Positions 6,065-8,448 of a DNA stretch of 8,448 nucleotides are shown one piece after another. Below the pieces are notes generated by a model that was not told where the DNA came from, made no database searches, and saw only the letters and a program-made list of their open reading frames with translations. Origin of the DNA: Phycisphaerae bacterium (lineage in GTDB: Bacteria > Planctomycetota > Phycisphaerae > SM23-33); the NCBI GenBank assembly GCA_030754715.1, contig JASLZV010000062.1:1-8448 (forward strand), written 5' to 3'. The position numbers were made by a program, and so were the translations under genes. The number at the start of each line of letters is the position of its first letter. The stretch's first letter is position 1.

Positions 6065-7093
6065 GTGAGAGATGGGCAAATAGTCGGTCGGACGAACAGA
6101 AATGGCGGACTGTTAAGCATCGCCATGTATTTCTTGCTGGTAGCGGTTTCGTTCCTGGCGGTCGGTGAGGCCGAGGCGGCAACTACGGTGCAGGCTTACG
6201 GCCCGTTCACGGTGACCTTCCACAACAACGGTGACACTGATGGGTATATAACCGGACAGCAGGATTGGACAGCCGAGCAGATGGCCGACGTGGGTGCATC
6301 GATTCAGATGTGGTCCCAGTATATAGACAACACGCCCGGGCGGCAGGTCGCCATGCACGCATTCTGGAGGGAACTGGACAGCCTGGGCACCAACGTGCTG
6401 GGCGGGGCGGCCAGTTACATGTATTCCGACGGCGGCGGAACCACGGTCTGGGCCCTAGGGGAGTACGTCTGGAAGGAGGGGGTCAATCCCGGCACAACCG
6501 GGTTTGGTTTTGACACGGTCATTGACTACGACATCACAGCCGCCGGACTCGCCTGGAATTTCGGGACTGACGCTCCCGGCGCCGGGCAGATTGATTTTCG
6601 CAGCGTGGTTGCCCACGAGATCGGCCATTCGTTGGGCTTTGTCAGCACCTATGATCTCGACTACGACGACTTCGGTTGGTTCGGAAGCACGTTTGCGGGT
6701 CTGACGGCGTGGGACAAGGGCCTCGTGGACGATCAGGGCAACAAGCCTCTCAGTGGGGGCACCGGCACCCCCGACGACTTTAACGAAGTGGACGATCCGG
6801 TTTACTGGGATGGCCTCAACGCTGTGAGTTACTACGGAGACAGCCTGGTACCCATCTATGCCCCGGACCCGTGGCAGCAGGGATCGAGCCTATCCCACCT
6901 TGATGAAGCAACGTTTCCCACGGTCCTGATGAGCCCCTCGATCGCTGCCGCCCAGGCGATCCGCCAGCCCAGCAACCTGGAATGGATGATGATGAAAGAC
7001 ATGGGGTGGGATATTGTCCCCGAACCGGGGACGCTTTTGCTGCTTGCCCTGGGTAGCATTGGAGTGCTTTTGCGCCGCCGCAGGCGCAGATAG
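6065..7093 (+). CDS. Secreted PEP-CTERM zinc metalloprotease
   Basis: This exported protease is predicted to be anchored or sorted by an exosortase. With GTG 6065 it has 342 residues. A signal peptide covers about 1-38 (basic start, core LLSIAMYFLLVAVSFLAV, cut near AEA). The catalytic motif HEIGHSLGF lies at 184-192, giving two zinc ligands and the catalytic Glu. SHLDE (H278) and LMSP (M289) follow; in leishmanolysin-type (M8) proteases a distant His and a Met-turn occupy this arrangement, so H278 is the likely third ligand (inference). The C-terminus is a textbook PEP-CTERM signal: VPEPGT (318-323), a hydrophobic helix, then six arginines. I prefer GTG 6065 because GGAG (6055-6058) lies 6 nt upstream and it supplies charged residues to the signal peptide. 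ATG 6125 is the main alternative, and a further start at 5939 is unlikely. Substrate unknown. Confidence 0.85.
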   Translation: MRDGQIVGRTNRNGGLLSIAMYFLLVAVSFLAVGEAEAATTVQAYGPFTVTFHNNGDTDGYITGQQDWTAEQMADVGASIQMWSQYIDNTPGRQVAMHAFWRELDSLGTNVLGGAASYMYSDGGGTTVWALGEYVWKEGVNPGTTGFGFDTVIDYDITAAGLAWNFGTDAPGAGQIDFRSVVAHEIGHSLGFVSTYDLDYDDFGWFGSTFAGLTAWDKGLVDDQGNKPLSGGTGTPDDFNEVDDPVYWDGLNAVSYYGDSLVPIYAPDPWQQGSSLSHLDEATFPTVLMSPSIAAAQAIRQPSNLEWMMMKDMGWDIVPEPGTLLLLALGSIGVLLRRRRRR

Positions 7094-7177
7094 GCTTCGC
7101 AAATCACATGACACCAGATGCGGGCGGACCCTCAGGCCGGGGATTACGAAGGAAGTATCTCGTGCTGTGGGGGGTTG

Positions 7178-7229
7178 GGACAGGGGCTTGTGTGGCCTCC
7201 GCCTCTGTCCGAGGGCTCCGGATTGCCCT
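7178..7229 (+). terminator. Two adjacent hairpins after the protease gene
   Basis: GGACAGGGGC (7178-7187) pairs with GCCTCTGTCC (7201-7210) over 10 bp with one G-T wobble and a 13-nt loop. AGGGC (7212-7216) pairs with GCCCT (7225-7229) two bases later. No T-tract follows, so factor-independent termination is not shown. A transcript-end or stabilising role is inferred from position. Confidence 0.35.
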
Positions 7230-7295
7230 GCCGCCAGTGCGGATGGGATTTTCGGGGGGCACAGAAATCGACTGCGTGAAGTTGTGGAAAAAAGG

Positions 7296-7323
7296 CTGTT
7301 GTCTGTTTTCTTGTTGGTATAAT
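7296..7323 (+). promoter_or_regulatory. Sigma-70 promoter with extended -10 for the flavoprotein gene
   Basis: A perfect TATAAT (7318-7323) is preceded by TGG, giving the extended -10 form TGnTATAAT. A weak -35 candidate, CTGTTG (7296-7301), lies 16 bp upstream; an extended -10 promoter can work with a poor -35. The surroundings are A/T-rich compared with the rest of the window. Transcription would start near 7330. Confidence 0.6.
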
Positions 7324-7415
7324 CGGCGGCCCTACGGAGACATCCGCTAATCGCCCATGCAACCACAGGCTCCAGGATCTGACATTTGACCCCTGAGGAG
7401 TACGAGGAGTGTGTC

Positions 7416-8051
7416 ATGAAAGTATTGGGAATCTCTGGAAGCCCGCGTAGAGGATCAACGACCGACCAACTCGTGCAGGAAGTGCTCAAGGGCGTGAACT
7501 GCGACAAGGAGTTCATCCCGCTGTCGGGCAAACGAATTGGCCCGTGTATCGCTTGCCTCAGTTGCGTGAAGGACAACGTCTGCGTCCTCGATGACGACAT
7601 GCGTCAGTTGCGGGACAAGATCGTCTCCGCAGACGCTTACGTCATCGGTGCGGCTAACTACTACTCCGTGCTGAACGGTCTGGCCCACTGCTTCCTGGAG
7701 CGGTGGTATCAGTTCCGGCATCGGGAAGGCAAGGCCGTGGCCGGCAAGCTGGGCGTGGCGGTGGGTGTCGGCGGCGCCATGCCCGATGCCCCGGCCCAGA
7801 ACATCATGAAGTTCTTCGAGTACAATCAGATCGAGTGTATCGGCTCGGTCACGGCACAGGGGTCCGCCTCCTGCTTCACGTGCGGCTACGGGGAAACTTG
7901 CAGGGCCGGGGCGATTCACATGTTCCTCGGTCCGGGTACAAAGATCACACCCGAGATCACACCGGATCTGTCCAAACAGCCCGACAGCATCGCCGAGGCC
8001 CGGCGTCTTGGCGCAGAACTAACCCGCCGAGGCGTCGACATATCCCCCTAG
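7416..8051 (+). CDS. Iron-sulfur flavoprotein, NADPH-dependent FMN reductase family
   Basis: This 211-residue protein has a flavodoxin-like fold. The first strand and FMN phosphate loop are KVLGISGSPRRGST (2-15). The cysteine motif C44-x2-C47-x2-C50-x5-C56, followed by DDDM, fits the CX2CX2CX4-7C motif that binds a [4Fe-4S] cluster in iron-sulfur flavoproteins. AANYYSVLNGLAHCFLERW (79-98) matches the family helix near the flavin. A second cluster, C153-x2-C156-x5-C162, lies near the C-terminus in SCFTCGYGETC; I recall similar motifs in some flavodoxin-family proteins of anaerobes. No signal peptide: a cytoplasmic electron-transfer or reductase role is expected, physiological partner unknown. 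ATG 7416 has an excellent ribosome site, GAGGAG at 7404-7409, 6 nt upstream; the upstream TTG at 7386 is rejected. It has its own promoter. Confidence 0.9.
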   Translation: MKVLGISGSPRRGSTTDQLVQEVLKGVNCDKEFIPLSGKRIGPCIACLSCVKDNVCVLDDDMRQLRDKIVSADAYVIGAANYYSVLNGLAHCFLERWYQFRHREGKAVAGKLGVAVGVGGAMPDAPAQNIMKFFEYNQIECIGSVTAQGSASCFTCGYGETCRAGAIHMFLGPGTKITPEITPDLSKQPDSIAEARRLGAELTRRGVDISP

Positions 8052-8160
8052 ATGAACGGCTATTGACGTTTGACGCCCCATGGCCGTCCTGGGAGTACGC
8101 CATATGGGAAATGTCGGTTGAAAGGAGCGATTCACGCATCTAAACCACTTCACTACGGGA

Positions 8161-8448
8161 ATGTTGATCGGAGCGGTTGTGCTTTTGCTGACCAGTTCGA
8201 TGGCTTCGGGGAAGAAGCTAAAAGCCCCGCCCGGGATGTTCAAGGACCTCAACGACGAGACCGTCGGCGACGCGATCATCCTCGAGGGCAAGCAACTTTT
8301 TATTGATGACTACATTATCGAGAAACTCAAAGGGGCCGAGAAGGTCCTCAACCAGCCGATCAAGCATCCCCGCAATCCGCTGATCGTTCCCGACAAGCCG
8401 TGGGAGGTGAAAGGCCCCGGTTACGCCTCGGTGATGTACGACAAGGAG
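8161..8448 (+). CDS. Secreted glycosidase-like protein (N-terminal part, cut by window edge)
   Basis: The frame is open from ATG 8161 to the window end (96 codons, no stop). It begins with a hydrophobic stretch, MLIGAVVLLLTSSMASG, a likely signal peptide though without the usual basic start. QLFIDDYIIE (45-54) and LNQPIKHPRNPLI (63-75) followed by PDKPWE resemble the N-terminus of large secreted proteins common in Planctomycetes and Verrucomicrobia, usually annotated as GH32/GH43-like five-bladed beta-propellers. Hydrolysis of a glycan is inferred from that likeness; no catalytic residue is inside the window. The start is uncertain. A strong ribosome site, AAAGGAG (8121-8127), sits 33 nt before ATG 8161, too far to serve it, and the same frame is open back to a TGA at 8119 with no ATG, GTG or TTG between. 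Confidence 0.72.
   Translation, partial: MLIGAVVLLLTSSMASGKKLKAPPGMFKDLNDETVGDAIILEGKQLFIDDYIIEKLKGAEKVLNQPIKHPRNPLIVPDKPWEVKGPGYASVMYDKE

Larger units (their letters stand above)
7094..7415 (+). other. Intergenic region with two hairpins and a promoter
   Basis: I see no convincing gene. A frame of 80 codons at 7108-7350 lacks a ribosome site, resembles no family I know, and runs through the promoter. The region carries two adjacent hairpins (7178-7229), then the promoter at 7296-7323 and a leader of about 85 nt for the flavoprotein gene. A small hairpin, CGGA/TCCG at 7335-7346, lies just after the expected transcription start. Confidence 0.5.

Noticed and set aside
7016..7032. Perfect 7-bp hairpin GTCCCCG/CGGGGAC
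   Set aside because: It lies within the codons for the PEP-CTERM motif, has no T-tract, and is likely a coincidence of codon use.
7108..7350. Plus-strand open frame of 80 codons between the protease and flavoprotein genes
   Set aside because: No ribosome site, no family likeness, and it overlaps hairpins and a strong promoter.
8063..8101. TTGACG boxes at 8063 and 8070 as a promoter for the last gene
   Set aside because: No -10 sequence at acceptable distance; the two boxes are simply a 7-nt tandem repeat.

Overview
The window looks like chromosomal DNA from a planctomycete, most likely of the Phycisphaerae type. The signs are high G+C coding DNA, a pseudopilin-like protein ending in the H-X10-D(G/W) signature common in that group, a PEP-CTERM surface protein, and the start of a secreted sugar-hydrolase-like protein of a type common in Planctomycetes and Verrucomicrobia. 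This taxonomic reading is inference from protein style. There is no rRNA or other phylogenetic marker, and I see no tRNA, CRISPR array, insertion sequence or phage gene.

Layout, left to right. Positions 1-286 are intergenic, with a plausible rightward promoter and weak signs of a leftward gene running off the edge. Then come an ECF-type sigma factor (287-913) and, overlapping it by 23 bp, a single-pass membrane protein (891-1910) that joins an anti-sigma-like cytoplasmic part to a pseudopilin/DUF1559-like outer part. Next are the two subunits of exodeoxyribonuclease VII, xseA (1988-3547) and xseB (3576-3839). A promoter (3873-3901) precedes a two-gene unit: a small lipoprotein (3958-4317) and an M20-family dipeptidase (4314-5696), joined by an ATGA overlap.

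Positions 5697-6064 hold no convincing gene but contain a perfect 10-bp hairpin, a partial ~33-bp duplication and several further small hairpins. They lead into a secreted PEP-CTERM zinc metalloprotease (6065-7093). A second non-coding stretch (7094-7415) has hairpins and a promoter with a perfect extended -10 box. It precedes an FMN/iron-sulfur flavoprotein of the NADPH-dependent FMN reductase family (7416-8051). The window ends inside a secreted, probably beta-propeller glycosidase-like protein (8161 onward). All recognised complete genes lie on the + strand.

Functionally the genes form small independent units: a sigma/anti-sigma regulatory pair, a DNA repair nuclease, a lipoprotein-peptidase pair, an exported protease, a redox flavoprotein and a secreted carbohydrate-active protein. 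The least ordinary parts are the anti-sigma/pseudopilin fusion, the exported protease with its hairpin-rich leader, and the flavoprotein with two cysteine clusters. I see no clear evidence of a wholly new multi-gene system.
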